The notes under the pieces are model-generated. The model saw only the letters and a list, made by a program, of their open reading frames with translations, did no database searches and had not been told where the DNA came from. Shown here piece by piece: positions 22,496 through 34,928 of a DNA stretch of 64,000 nt. Both the position numbers and the translations under genes were made by a program. Location: contig NC_090321.1 in the NCBI RefSeq assembly GCF_040869045.1, positions 93,974,603 to 94,038,602 on the forward strand, read 5' to 3'. The DNA comes from Eurosta solidaginis (lineage: Eukaryota; Arthropoda; Insecta; Diptera; Tephritidae). Each line of letters opens with the position of its first letter. Within the stretch, counting starts at the first letter, position 1.

Positions 22496-23117
22496 CTGTG
22501 CTAAGTTTGGAATATATCCATAGCATTAAGGACATCTTATTCGCAGCAACTAACAGAAAATGTTTGCCTATATTGATACAAAGGTTGAAGGTATATTGGT
22601 GCAATGCAACTTTGCTCTTCTTGTTTTGCTTCATTCTACTCCATTCGACTGCCTTCATGTAATGCCTTCCACTCGATTCGCTACATAACTTCCAATTAAG
22701 CTTCCAAACTATATTGTAAACAATGGACATGGGTTAATTTAGAAAAAAATAATAAAATATGAAAGGAAGGAAATGGGATAAGTTTACAACAACGTGGCTG
22801 AATATGTTTGCAACAGTTCAGCCATCACAGAGGTCCGGGTTCAAATCACACTCCCAGGAGAAAAGGCTTTGACGAGATTGACAAGGTATAAACGAAGCAG
22901 CTGTCGCCTTGTCACGTTGTTTAAAGTTTTCCCAAATTATTAAAAGAACTTTGTTTTGTTTTTGAAACTACACATTTGAACTTGGGTTGAAAAGAACATC
23001 AAAATTCAAAATTTTTATTTTGCTCTGCCCTGCCGACAGCCAATGATTTAAGGTTTTCCCTATTTATGTAGTAAGTTTTCACAGTTTCTCATCATTCACA
23101 TTAGTTGTTGTTATCTA
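22496..23117. other. Mostly featureless, with one tRNA-like segment
   Basis: Around 22785-22860 the sequence gtggctgaatatgtt ... gtccgggttcaaatcacac has a B-box-like gggttcaaatc about 45 nt after a weak A-box, as in a tRNA-derived SINE head of another family. No cloverleaf could be drawn convincingly. Nothing else recognised. Confidence 0.35.
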
Positions 23118-23217
23118 CGAAATTTTTATACTAAATACTATAACGTTTAAGAGCCTAAAGCTATGTCCGAAATTTTTATACTAACTACTATAACGTTTAA
23201 GAGCCTAAAGCTATGTC
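23118..23217. repeat. 50-bp direct tandem duplication
   Basis: cgaaatttttatacta.. through ctatgtc is present twice in a row (23118-23167 and 23168-23217) with one visible difference (aaata/aacta). It sits at the edge of the inverted relative of the 2-kb repeat. Confidence 0.85.
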
Positions 23218-23440
23218 CAAAGTTTTTGGCCAATGGGTTATCGGGAGGTTCCTTAAAACCCGAAAGCCAAATTTCCAAGTTGGACGTTTTTAAGAATTCT
23301 CCCGACCCCTGGATCAGTGAGCAAAGTTTTTTTCCATCATGTTAGTTTGTCATTGGGATGCGTGTTCCATGTTTCAAGAATCTAGCTCCCCGGGAACTTA
23401 ATCAAAAATGGATTGCAAGGTTCTCCAATTTTGTATGGAA
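23218..23440. repeat. Inverted relative of the 2095-2622 repeat
   Basis: Read on this strand, aaagtttttggc..tgggttat..ggaggtt..ttaaaac and gccaaatttccaagttggacg match the reverse complement of about 2430-2510 (aaagttcaggcgtcggggttatgggga, gcaaaatttccaaattcggacg). The catcat phrase further right is also shared. Similarity is partial, so the family is old. Confidence 0.55.
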
Positions 23441-24199
23441 ATTGGCGGAAAAACATTAAACAAAGGTAATATAAAGGATCTAAAAATAGTTCAACTCAGA
23501 GCAAGAAAGGTTGTCACTAAACAAAATTACGTGAAATATTTTAACCTGGCGTAAGCTAGAGCTGGGCCCGTATCATGTTTTACGATCCGTGATCGAACTC
23601 AATTTCTTAAATCGCAATACCTATCACTGAATTGATGATTAGGATTGAGGTAATACGCGAAATATAGGCTACAAGTACTAATCAGATTCATAATGTATTA
23701 TCATTTTTATAAAAAGCTTGACTATTTATGATTTGAGTGAAATTTTTTTCATCGTTTATGGTATAACAATATAGGGGCACAGCTCAATAAATGAAACTAT
23801 TAATTCAGGTTACAGTCCAGTCAATATTGCTTATATCTCAAATTTGTTACTTCTTTGAGAACAAGAAAATACTTTTGTAAATTAAAGTAAAAAAGTTTTC
23901 TCCGTATATTTCTTGGCACTGGGATCTTCGTTATGGTGGACCAGTACCCCAACTCCATATCACGGCATGAGTCTGTATAAGTCTACGTTGCCTCAGCAAA
24001 CTTAAGGGAGATTAAAGCGCTATTTACACGGGATCGAACAAAAAAATTTAATGACTCGTAATTCAGGATAGGAATGAGGAAAGTACCTGAAGACCTGGTA
24101 CTTCTGAAATAGCGAGGAAACGCATCGCTATTGTAATAACATAAACTTTAACAAATGTAGGGGCCTCAGAATTCTACATAGAACATTTGCAATACATAT
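23441..24199. other. No recognisable feature
   Basis: AT-rich sequence with no supported coding frame or clear repeat. Confidence 0.4.
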
Positions 24200-25370
24200 A
24201 CATATACTTATTAATTTAATAGGCCTTAACCGTTTAAACGGTTATGGCCGTCAAACAAGGCGCTAGTCGCTGCTTCTCTTTGCCAACCGGCGCCAATTGG
24301 TCACACCAAAGGAGTTTAAATCGTTTTCCACCTGGTCCTTCCAGCACGGGTGTTTAGGCCGATGATATCAATGTTATCAGCATATGCTAGTAATTGCACG
24401 CTTTTATAGAATATTGCTCCAGAGCGGTTAAGTTCTGCAGCTAGTATAATTTTCTCCAGCATCAAGTTAAATAAATCGCACGATAGGGGGTCACCCTGTG
24501 TGAAACCTCGTTTAGTTTCCAACGGCTCGGAGAGGTCCTTCCCAATTCTGGTTGAGCTGATGGTGTTGATGAAAGTCATTTTGCAGAGCCGTATAAGTTT
24601 TGCGGGGAACCAAATTCAGACATAGCGGCATATAGGCAGCTTCTTTTCGTGCTCTCGAAGGCGGCTTTAAAATCGACGAAGAGGTGATGTGTGTCGATTA
24701 TTTTTTCGCGGGGTTTTTCCAAGATTTGGCGCATTGTGAAAATCTGGTCGATGGTAGATTCACCAGGTCTGAAGCCGCACTAATAAGGTCCAATCAGCCG
24801 ATTCACGGTGGGCTTCAATCTTTCGCACAATACACTTGACAGGACCTTATATGCGATATTAAGAAGGTTGATTCCACGATAGTTGGTGAAGTTTTCAGTA
24901 TCCCCTTTCCTGTGGACTGGGCAAAGAACACTTAGATTCCAATCGCCGGGCATTCACTCGTCCGCCCGTGTTTTGCAAAGAAGCTGTTACATGCGCCTTA
25001 CCAACTCCTCGCCGCCGTATTTGAATAGCTCCCTAGGCAATCCATCAGCGCACGGGGCCTTGCTGTTTTCCTGTTGTTATAGCTATTCTGACTTCGTCAC
25101 AATCGGGTGGGGGGACATTTATTCCATCATCATCGATTGCGGGATCGGGTTCGTCATCTCTGCGCGGTGAATCGTTGCCTCCATTTAGGAGTGCAGAGAA
25201 GTGTTCCCTCAATAATCTAAGCACTCTCTGGACATCAGCTACAAGGTCGCCGTTTTCGTTTCTACAGGAGTTTGCCCTTGTCTTGAATCCTTCCGTCTGT
25301 CGCCGAATTTTTTGGTAACATTTTCAACTCGCCGTAGCGTTCACAAACTCCTCTTGTTCCGCTCGCTTTC
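24200..25370 (-). pseudogene. RTE-like non-LTR reverse transcriptase fragment
   Basis: Read on the minus strand across stops and shifts: YRGINLLNIAYKVLSSVL, CGFRPGESTIDQIFTMRQ, THHLFVDFKAAFEST (motif A Asp), RGFTQGDPLSCDLFNLML (motif B) and QLLAYADNIDIIG (motif C, YADD changed to YADN). The C-terminal tail NWRRLAK..S is joined close after motif C, implying loss of roughly 200 or more residues. I place it near RTE by the QGDPLS style and W-rich tail; the clade is not certain. The 5' part and endonuclease are missing. Confidence 0.65.
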
Positions 25371-25744
25371 AACATATAGAAAATTTTAATCAGCTTCAAA
25401 AAATGTAATACAAACATATGTATTTTGAATACATATATGTATATGGGAATAGAGACTGCTGAATCTAATACAAACCAATTACTATAACTTACCTAAAAAG
25501 TAGCTTACATACATACATAAATTGTTTTAAAAGTCCTGAAGACCAACAGCTTACCAAACCAAAGCCAATGCCGTTCAATAAGCGTAGGTGGCACAAGCTG
25601 TGTTTGATACAAAACTTCGCGGCACAAACAGAATAAAAAGTTCTCAATCACATTTATACAAACTAGTTTAATATACATACAAGGCAAAGTCAAAGTAAAC
25701 AGTCTGTGCCAATCGTGCTACCAACGACAATCACAACAACAACA
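25371..25744. other. No recognisable gene
   Basis: AT-rich sequence with catacata-type microsatellite patches (25505-25515, 25670-25680) and an acaacaacaac run before repeat R begins. Confidence 0.4.
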
Positions 25745-28700
25745 AATAAGGAAGGCTAAGTTCGGGTGTAACCGAACATTACATACTCAGCTGAGAGCTT
25801 TGGAGACAAAATAGGGGAAAATCACCATGTAGGAAAATGAACCTAAGGTAACCCTGGAATGTGTTTGTATGGCATGGGTATCAAACGGAAGGTATTAAAG
25901 AGTATTTTAAAAGGGAGTGCGCCATAGTTATATCGGTATATCGCCAGAGGTGACTCTAGAATGTGTTTGTACGATATGGGTATCAAATGAAAGGTGTTAA
26001 TGATTATTTAAAAGGGAGTGGTCCTTAGTTCTATAGGTGGACGCCTTTTCAAGATATCGCCATAAAGGTGGACCAGGGGTGACTCTAGAATGTGTTTGTA
26101 CGATATGGATATCAAATGAAAGGTGGTAATGAGCATATTAAAAGGGAGTGCTCCTTAGTTCTATAGGTGGACGCCTTTTCGAGATATCGCCATAGAGGTG
26201 GACCAGGGGTGACTCTAGAATGTGTTTGTAAGATATGGGTATCAAATGACAGGTGTTAATGAGTATTTTAAAAGGGAGGGGCTTTAGTTCTATAGGTGGA
26301 CGCCTTATCGAGATCCAGGGGTGACTCTAAAATGCGTTTGTACGTTATGGGTATCAGATGAAAGGTGTTAATGATTATTTAAAAGGGAGGGGGCTTGAGT
26401 TTTATAAGGGGACGCCTTTTCGAGATCCAGGGGTGATTCTAGAATGCGTTTGTACGTTATGGGTATCAAGTGAAAGGTGTTAATGGTTATTTAAAAGGGA
26501 TGGGCCTTAGTTCTATAGGTGGACGCGTTTTCGAGATATCGCCATAAAGGTGGACCAGGGGTGACTTTAGAATGTGTTTGTACGATATGGATATCAAATG
26601 AAAGAGTTAATGAGTATTTTAAAAAGGAGTGGGCTTTAGTTCTATAGGTGGACGGACGCCTTTTCGAGATATCGCCATAGAGGTGGACCTGGGGTGACTC
26701 TAGAATGTGTTTGTACGATATGGGAATCAAATGAAAGGTGTTAATGAGTATTTTAAAAGGGAGGGGGCTTTAGTTCTATAGGTGGACGCCTTATCGAGAT
26801 CCAGGGGTGACTCTAAAATGCGTTTGTACGTTATGGGTATCAGATGAAAGGTGTTAATGATTATTTAAAAGGGAGGGGGCTTGAGTTTTATAAGGGGACG
26901 CCTTTTCGAGATCCAGGGGTGATTCTAGAATGCGTTTGTACGTTATGGGTATCAAATGAAAGGTGTTAATGGTTATTTAAAAGGGATGGGCCTTAGTTCT
27001 ATAGGTGGACGCCTTTTCGAGATAACGCCATAAAGGTGGACCAGGGGTGACTCTAGAATGTGTTTGTGCGATATGGGTATCAAATGAGAGGTGTTAATGA
27101 GTATTTTAAAAGGGAGAAGGTCATAGTTCTATAGGTGGACGCCTTTTCGAGATATCGCCATTAAGGTGGATTAGGGGTGACTCCAGAATGTGTTTGTACG
27201 ATATGGATATCAAATGAAAGGAGTTAATGAGTATTTTAAAAAGGAGTGGGCCTTAGTTCTATAGATGGACGGACGCCTTTTCGAGATATCGCCATAAAGG
27301 TGGACCAGGGGTGACTCTAGAATGTGTTTGTACGATATGGATATCAAATGAAAGGAGTTAATGAGTATTTTAAAAAGGAGTGGGCCTTAGTTCTATAGAT
27401 GGACGGACGCCTTTTCGAGATATCGCCATAAAGGTGGACCAGGGGTGACTCTAGAATGTGTTTGTACGATATGGGTATCAAATGAAAGGTGTTAATGAGT
27501 ATTTTAAAAGCAAGTGTGCTTTAGTTCTATAGGTGGACGCCTTTTCGAGATATCGCCATATAGGTGTACCAGGGGTGACTCTGGAATTTGTTTGTACGAT
27601 ATGGGAATCAAATGAAAGGTGCTAATGAGTATTTTAAAAGGGAGTGGGCCTTAGTCTTATAGGTGGATGCCTTTTCGAGATATCGCCAAAAAGGTGGATC
27701 AAGCGTGACTAGAATTTGTTTGTGCGATATGGGTATCAAATGAAAGGTGTTAATGAGTATTTTAAAAGGGAGTGGACCTTAGTTCTATAGGTGGACGCCT
27801 TTTCGAGATATCGCCATAAAGGTGGACCAGGGGTGACTCTAGAATGTGTTTGTACGATGTGGGTATCAAATGAAAGGTGTTAATGAGTATTTTAAAAGGG
27901 AATGAGTAAATTAAAGGTATTAATGGCGGTTTAAAATGGAGTGGCCCTTAGTTGTATATGTGAAAGCGTTTTCGAAATATAAACCAAAATGTGGGCCAGG
28001 GTGACCCAGAACATCATCTGCCGGGCACCGCTAATTTATTTATATTTGTAATACCACGCCCAGTATTCCTGCCAAGATTCCAAAGGCTTTTGATTTCGTC
28101 CTGCAGAACCTTTTCATTTTCTTCTACTTAATATGGTAGGTGTTACACCCATTTTACAAAGTTTTTTCTGAAGTTATATTTTACGTTAATAAACCAATCC
28201 AATTGCCATGTTTCATCCCTTTTTTCATATTTGGTATAGAATTATGGCATTTTTTCATTTTTCGTAATTTTCGATATCGAAAAAGTGGGCGTGCTCATAG
28301 TCGAATTTCGGCCATTTTTTATACCAAGATATCGATTTTTGCTCAAGTTATCGTGTCAACAGCCGAGCGGAAGGACAGACGGTATAAAAACTAGGCGTGG
28401 CTTCAACCGATTTCGCCCATTTTCACAGTTATCGTCATAGAATCAATGCCCCTACCAAATTTCATAAGGATTGGTAAATTTTTGTTCGACTTAAGGCATT
28501 ATTATTTACTATTCTAGACAAATTAAATCAAAGAGGGCGGAGCCACGCCCATTTTGAAATGTTTTTTTTTGTATTTTGCTGCACCATATCATTACTGGAG
28601 TCGAATGTTGACATAATTTACTTATATACTGTAAAGATTTTAAATTTTTTGTTAAAATTTGAGTTTAAACAATTTTTTTAAAAGGGTGCGAGTTCGTCAT

Positions 28701-29255
28701 CTGATTTTCCTAATTTCTAGTTAGCACACATATAGTAATAGGACCAACGTTCCTGCCAAATTTCATCAAGATATCTTGAACGACTGCCAATTACAGCGTG
28801 CAAAACTTTTAATTTACCTTCTTTTAAATGTGGGCGGTGCCACGCTCATTGTCCAAAATTTTACTAATTTTCTATTTTCTGCCATAAAGTCAACCTAAGT
28901 ACCAAGTTTCATCACTTTATCCGTCTTTGGTAATGAATTATCGCATTTTTTTCGGTTTTTCGAAATTTTCCATATCGAAAAAGTGGGCGTGGTTGTAGTC
29001 CGATTTCGTTCATTTTAAATAGCGATCTGGGATGTGTGCCCAGGAACCTACATACCAAATTTCATCAAGATACCTCAAAATTTACTCAAGTTATCGTGTT
29101 AACGGACAGACGGACATGGCTAAATGAATTTCTTTTTTGGCCCAGATCATTTTGATTAGTTTATCTCTCTCGATTAGTTTATGCCGTTACGGATTACGGT
29201 TATGCGAACAAAACTAATATACTCTGTGAACTCTGCTCAGCTGAGTATAAAAATA
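25745..29255 (+). repeat. Interspersed repeat R, copy 2 (most complete, with tandem array)
   Basis: Left end: aaggaaggctaagttcgggt with a gttcgg/ccgaac hairpin, then a ctcagctgag palindrome near 25787. A tandem array follows (25850-27990), then about 1.2 kb of AT-rich sequence with recurring gtgggcgtgg / ccacgccca phrases and a gacagacggacatgg run near 29105. Right end: an attagttt/aaactaat stem (29173-29180 with 29211-29218) and again gctcagctgagtataaaaa at about 29238. No protein is encoded; class unknown. Confidence 0.75.
25850..27990 (+). repeat. Tandem array of ~130-bp units (17 copies)
   Basis: Each unit contains gtgactctagaatgtgtttg, a tatgggtatcaaatgaaagg phrase, tattttaaaagggag, ttctataggtggacgcc and ttttcgagatatcgcc. 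I count 17 gtttgta/gtttgtg landmarks, at roughly 25861, 25963, 26090, 26221, 26334, 26447, 26573, 26706, 26820, 26932, 27060, 27189, 27323, 27458, 27586, 27716 and 27847. Most spacings are 126-135 bp, with a shorter class of about 113 bp lacking the atcgccata..gtggac part. A block repeats at an offset of 487 bp (26301 and 26788), i.e. a higher-order repeat. Confidence 0.85.
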
Positions 29256-30837
29256 TCAAAATGCCAACAGGCACGTCACGACGCACCAAATACAAACATG
29301 AAGTTTGCACTTAAACCCCCATGGTTGCTGCTACCGCATACTCCAACAGCATCACAGAGAGCGCACAGCTGTTAAAGTGCCACAAACAACGGCAACGTAT
29401 AGCAGTGGCACAAACACAAATTCAGAGTCAGCATCAGCCGGCAAATGATGGAAAACGCCATTAGGTGAGATTTGGCCACACAAACAACAATTGTGCAACA
29501 ATAAATGGGAAGCAAAGGCATGCTCAATTGTGTTTGGATGTACGTACATGCATATGTATATCGAGCTATTGGACACACAAAGTGTATATTCTTGCATTTA
29601 ATAACATTGAAAATTAAATCATGCTGCCAGATTTGAATAATATTATTTTGTCATTTATACGCTGTAACCTGCGCCATAAAGATGGCAGAACAATTTTTAA
29701 TTATTGTAATTTTTCGGATGAGCGAAAGTTGTTTATACCTTTATTTTTAATAAATTCACTTTCAGGTCCTACAAAAATTGTTGTCGCAGCATTTATGATA
29801 CGTTCATTAACTGGTTGTTTGACGTAAAGAAATCCACCAAGAAAACCAACTCAAGTAAAAGGGCAAAACTAGAGATGGGAAAGGGATAAATACCCAAATG
29901 GTAAATACCTGGTAAATTTGTTATATATGGTAAAAATGGGTAAATACCCAAATATTTACCCAAAAGAAAGGTAAAAATAATCTTTTGGAAAATATGGGAA
30001 ACAAACACACTAATTCAATCCAAAATCTACCCCATTTGCCCTACATTGGTGGGTAGTTATCCATTACGCTATGGGTTGAATTAGTTTTAATCTGTAATCC
30101 AGAAATTTTCAAAAATATTTAGCCAATAATGGAATCCGTTGCGAAAATTTTAGTTTACCCAGTAAGCATTTTAAGTCAAAAAAGGGTCGGAAAAATATCT
30201 AAATTGGAGCGTTTACAGTCGGTATGTGCTCATTTGGGAGGCCGAAATCAATATGTTTCCCTTCTTGCAATGGTCGTCCTATATGAGCCTATTAACGTAT
30301 ATCATTTGAGCCTAAATAAGAGTCCGACATAAGTCTTAAAAGGCGTTTAAACAGCACATATTATACTCTACGGGAACTCTCCGCCGCCATTTTTAACTCT
30401 AATAAACTCTGCTTATCTGACACCTATATGGCCTATTTATTATGCATTGTCAGCGCTTATTGGTGTCATATATATTTCGACACACCTGGACAGAGCGTGG
30501 CAGCTTTGCGGTCACATTAAAAATGTCGAGAAGCGTCCATCAGCGGAAAAACGTCGATGCTAATACAAAAAAATAAGAGCAAGGGTAACAATCATGTACA
30601 AATGTAATTAATTTTGTATTAAAATGAAAAATTGTCGTAACAAAGTTTCAAAATTTGTTCCAAACTCGCTGTGGCGAACATAAATTGTTGATAAATGATA
30701 ATTCTTTCATGCTAGGTTATGAGCTTTTAGGCCGTTAAATAAAAGGCAAAAATTAAATTTTTGTACCCTCCTACGCGATTCGTCGCTCCGTGAGCATGTT
30801 TGAGGGGTAGCTTTCTTTGCGTAAATATGTGTACTAG
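29256..30837. other. No recognisable gene
   Basis: Possibly unique or very old sequence. 29880-30000 is rich in short mirrored ggtaaatacc / gggtaaataccca phrases, and no open frame has family features. Confidence 0.4.
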
Positions 30838-31177
30838 GCTGGATCGATTTATTAACCGATATCGCGCCATCGATTTTTCGATAGGATTTGGGCTCAGGAA
30901 AAAAAGTTCCACTACGCATACCCAAAAAAATAATATTCGAGCCTGCGAAAAAAAAAAATGGCGAAAGGGTAAATTTTGCAAAAACAAAAAAAAATATTTT
31001 TGGGTTTTGGGAGTGTTTTGGTCGAAAAATTTACCCTTTCGCCATTTTTTTTTTCGCAAGCTCGAAAATTGTTTTTTTGTGTATGCGTAGTGCAACTTTG
31101 TTTTCCTGAGCCCAAATACTATCGAAAAATCGATGGCGCGATAACGGTTAGCTTTCGTCCATACAAATCGACCCAGG
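30838..31177. repeat. Foldback element with ~140-bp inverted arms
   Basis: Left arm 30838-30976 (ggctggatcgattt ... gcgaaagggtaaattt) pairs with right arm 31025-31177 (aaatttaccctttcgcc ... aaatcgaccca). The arms share the atcgcgccatcgatttttcg motif, itself nearly palindromic, and ctatgcgtagt-type sequence. The right arm has a ~16-nt insertion (gctttcgtccatacaa). The spacer is AT-rich, about 48 nt. Predicted as a long hairpin; no coding capacity. Confidence 0.85.
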
Positions 31178-33436
31178 TTACTGTGTACCCTATAAAAATT
31201 CTCTTACAGTTGTGGAGTTCAATATGATTACGAAAAATATCAGCTACCAAAATGCTATCACCTTAGACCCTTTAAGGACTCCAATTTGATGAAATTATGA
31301 ACAAACGAAAAATATTAAAATCAGTAAACTAGGCAGCTCCGAATAAAAACTCAGAAATTTGTCTGCGACAATTTATACTAAATAAATAATCAATTCAACT
31401 AATACTTATTTCGTTTCTATCTTATCGTCATGTGATTTTTATCACAACAATTTTCTCCCCAATATTTTCCGCTTCGGATATATGTCAAAAATTCTTCCTA
31501 AAAGCCCTGAAGTATTGTCATTAAAAGACTCAAAATTAGCAGTATATGACGACAATATGACGCATTCGCTTCAGGCTCCTAAATGAGGTCATAACGAGTG
31601 CAAACGATCCAAAGTTTGGACTCCTTGTGAAAAAGAATCTGCGACTATCAAGACTTTTCGAAAATGAAATTTTGTTTCAAAACCATGGTTGGCTACAGGC
31701 TTTTTATACATTCTATATTAAACTCTTTGGTTTTGGTTTTAGATATTTTATTCGGTTGAGTCTACTCATGATGCAGTAAACCAGACAGACACCTGCGGTA
31801 TGTATTTCTTTTTGTTGGAGGGTTCTTTTCCTGAATGGCTGGATCTTCAGAGTATCACACTGTCCACAACAAAGTACTATGAAAACAAACTGCTGACGTC
31901 AGTGAGTTGATTGACGATCTGCAACAATATCATGAGATTCCGGATGAGTTTCTGGGAGGCCTGTAATACAAAAACTCGAGATTGGCGTTATGCGGCCCCA
32001 AGACCCCACATTTGTCTATGTAAACAAGCATTGAGGTAGGCTAATTGAACAGAAATAGGTGGATGCTGTACAAATATAAAGCGGCGTTGGTTTTGCTTCA
32101 ACAAATCTGAGCGTATAGATTTATCTGATGAAAAAAAAATTGGCTTATTAGAACCTTATATTAACCCTGGAAACGTTAAGGCAAACATGAAAACTCCCAG
32201 CCGTATGATCAAACCCGACAGACATTGTTCGGACTCTCTCTATCTATCCTCCTCCCTCTCCTCTGTCAAACCCTCTTCCTCTATTATTTCCCCTACAGTC
32301 TGCATTTTCTAGTTTACCTTAATCGGTTCATTCAATTTCCATATCCCTTACCTTAACTCTCATTCTCTTTATTCCTATTGTTCTCTTTGCTTTTTCGACT
32401 TCCCTCCGACTTCCTCGACTTTTAATTCGTATTTCCTCGTTTGTTTCTTCTCTTTTCTTGCATGTTCCGGTTTCCAGTATAAAGATATTTCCAATTTGGC
32501 ATTTTTCCGCACATTACATTACTAAGGTTGTAAAAATTTGCTTCCACTTTTAAGTTCCTGACTACTGACTACCACTGACTTCACCAGTCTGGTTTTGTTC
32601 CGTCATGCATCTACCTCAAAGTTAGCCTCAAACTTTTAACCTTATACCAGTGCAACCTTAGTTAAGTGTGCGAACACGGGGTGAGCTATGTCAAGTGGCT
32701 CACTCGCTTACTTGTTAGTATTAGCCGAGTGGAAGGGCTGCTTTCATGGCGCTGTTCACCCACCGCTTCTTTTAGGTTATCTCGCCCGTGCCTAACTTAA
32801 GTGAAGGGGCCGTGTCGCTTTATGGTCATCCGACCCCTTTCCCCCAGCCTTAATGGTGAACTTCCCCTCAGCCCACGGAGAACCGGCTGTTACAACTCCA
32901 CCTTCCATCCTGCCACTGTGCAGTCATGGATAAGGTGGTGTCCAGCAGAAACCGGGGACTCCTCGCAGCCTCGTTTCGCGTAACGACCCGGCATCCGTCC
33001 CGTGAGAAGCCATCACCGCTGAAAGTATCCTTGCAGGCCAAGCTCCATAAACAAGGTAAAGACCTCGCGTCTGCCCTTGTAGAAGGCGCCACTACCTGAA
33101 AATAATAAATCCGTATCCCTACAACCCCATTAACGCCGTTTCCTGGCTACGCCACTGGTACACGATCCATTGCCGTTGCCTTACGCTCGCTGTTGGGCGC
33201 CCAACCGCTCAGACGTTGCCGTCATAACACCATTCCTTGTTAAGACATCTCCGTACTGCTGTTGCTGTGGTACGGAAAGCTGCTCCCCTATAGATATGTA
33301 CGCGTGTGTCCATTCGTCCTTAGTTCATAAATATTGTGTTTCTACTAAGCGGGGGCTTATAGGACCACTTCTTGCCCCTGGATTAACTGAATGTTTTCGA
33401 CAAAACCCACCTCATAAAAAAGTGTTTAAGATTAGA
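31178..33436. other. No recognisable gene; contains a GC-richer block
   Basis: 31178-32640 is AT- to CT-rich without features. 32650-33130 is distinctly more GC-rich (gaacacggggtgagct, accccttt..cccccagcc, aacgacccggcatccg), in the style of an untranslated region of a GC-rich LINE, but I find no RT or gag motif next to it. The family is unknown. Confidence 0.4.
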
Positions 33437-33665
33437 AACAACTCTTTCTTGGCGGGCTCGCCCCTCGACAGTGCTTTGGCAATCACTCTAATATTATCAC
33501 TATTTATTAAGTGCAGTATTTCTTCCATGATAAGCTTTCAGCGAAAATGCTTCTGCCTTTCAGCTGCCGTTCGGAAACGGTCCGCCAATTTGTAGGAAAA
33601 ATTACGTAGTATCACGACCCAAATCTCCTCGAAGGTAAATCGTGCCGAGTATATATATGTATTTA
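33437..33665 (+). repeat. SINE fragment, 3' part, diverged
   Basis: Contains ggctcgcccctcgacagtgc, then gctgccgttcggaaacggtccgccaatttgtagg. These resemble the copy at 39098-39365 (gtcgctcctcgacagtcc, gttccgccaatttataggg). The tRNA-like head is not present. Confidence 0.55.
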
Positions 33666-34928
33666 CGGCAATCTTATACTGTGGCTTACGCCTTTTTATT
33701 TTGCCTTTTGTATTTTCTGATTCTGGTCGTAATAAAGTTATCGGAACTCTGACATTTCTCTATTCTCTGCTCTGTTTCTCTGTTCTATCAAATCACAAAT
33801 CACACCACGGAACTTAATTCGGAAAATTGAGCATAACAGGTATGTGCTCGATAAGCAAGGAAACGATTTGATAGCTTTTCACAAATAGTTTCTTAGTAGT
33901 ATCACAATGTGCAATAAAGCAGTCAAACTTAACGTATGCTATATTCTCGTTATTCTCTATATTTCATTATACTAAAGGCGAATGACATCTTCCAAGGCAA
34001 GTTTTTAGTTAGGAGCGTTTTGGAAGATGACTCGCTCTCAAAACGCTGCTCTATTTGAGTAAAAAAAGTAAATATAATTTAAATGTTTTCGAAAAGATAT
34101 TCAGTATGGCAACCTTCTGCCAGTCGTAAATTGGCCAGTCAAGCTGTGACCAAATTATAGGAAAACATAACCCAGTGTTGAAGCAACATTTGCTGCTGAT
34201 GCGGCAAATAAAGGAGACGATGTAGCAGATGAATTGAAATCACGGCAATGCCCATTCCCATTGCCACTTCCAAGACCAATAAAAGCAATATTATTTTTTC
34301 GTCAGTGTTTCATTTGCTGTTGTAGTTGTTCTTTTCTATTCGTGCAAGGTCTGCTGAATTGCATGAAATTGCGTGGGAAATTTTGGCGGGCAAATTGTGA
34401 TAAGCTGACGCCCTATAGATACCGACAAGGACACCCCACCAATAGCACTTGCAAAAGTTAAATTATGCGACAGCAGAAAAACGAAAAGAACGCATATGTG
34501 CATACAAACAAACATACAAATATTTGCTAGAGTGGGAAGCATTGGCACATGTGCCACAAACTTTGGTTACTGTGCGAAATTTTACAGAATTATTTTTGGT
34601 AATAATATGTGTATACACCTACTAGAGGTTTACGCCAACGATAAACGACGCCGTTGCCGAGAATTGTGTATTTTCCATACGCCGGCGCGAATTATATAAA
34701 TAGCGGGGTAACGGTAGCTTTTGGCCAGATTCTATTTTTTTACTTACTCTATAGTATAGTAAACTTTAGAGTTGCCATCGAAGAATGGTCCCACGTGGTC
34801 AAAAGGATTATGAATGGAAATATCACTGGTTTTATGAATGTGCGAAATATAACTAATTTTAACGGGTTAAAAGGTGTTTTCGAAAAATCAGAGATGTTAC
34901 GTATTTCTTAAACAAAGATTATGCTTAA
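33666..34928. other. No recognisable gene
   Basis: Mostly unique-looking sequence. A TATA-like tatataaatag lies at 34694-34704, but no supported transcript or open frame of any family follows. Confidence 0.4.

Noticed and set aside
25850..27990. CRISPR-like array
   Set aside because: Units are ~130 bp, vary throughout, and have no short identical repeats with unique spacers; the context is eukaryotic.
29621..29827. Small host gene (68-codon frame)
   Set aside because: No family pattern, no splice or conservation evidence, and comparable random frames are frequent here.
30727..31227. Overlapping Lys/Phe-rich frames across the foldback as genes
   Set aside because: They arise from A- and T-runs in the hairpin arms on both strands; no family motif.
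34694..34704. TATA box of a host gene
   Set aside because: tatataaatag has no supported transcript or coding frame downstream; AT-rich sequence makes chance matches common.
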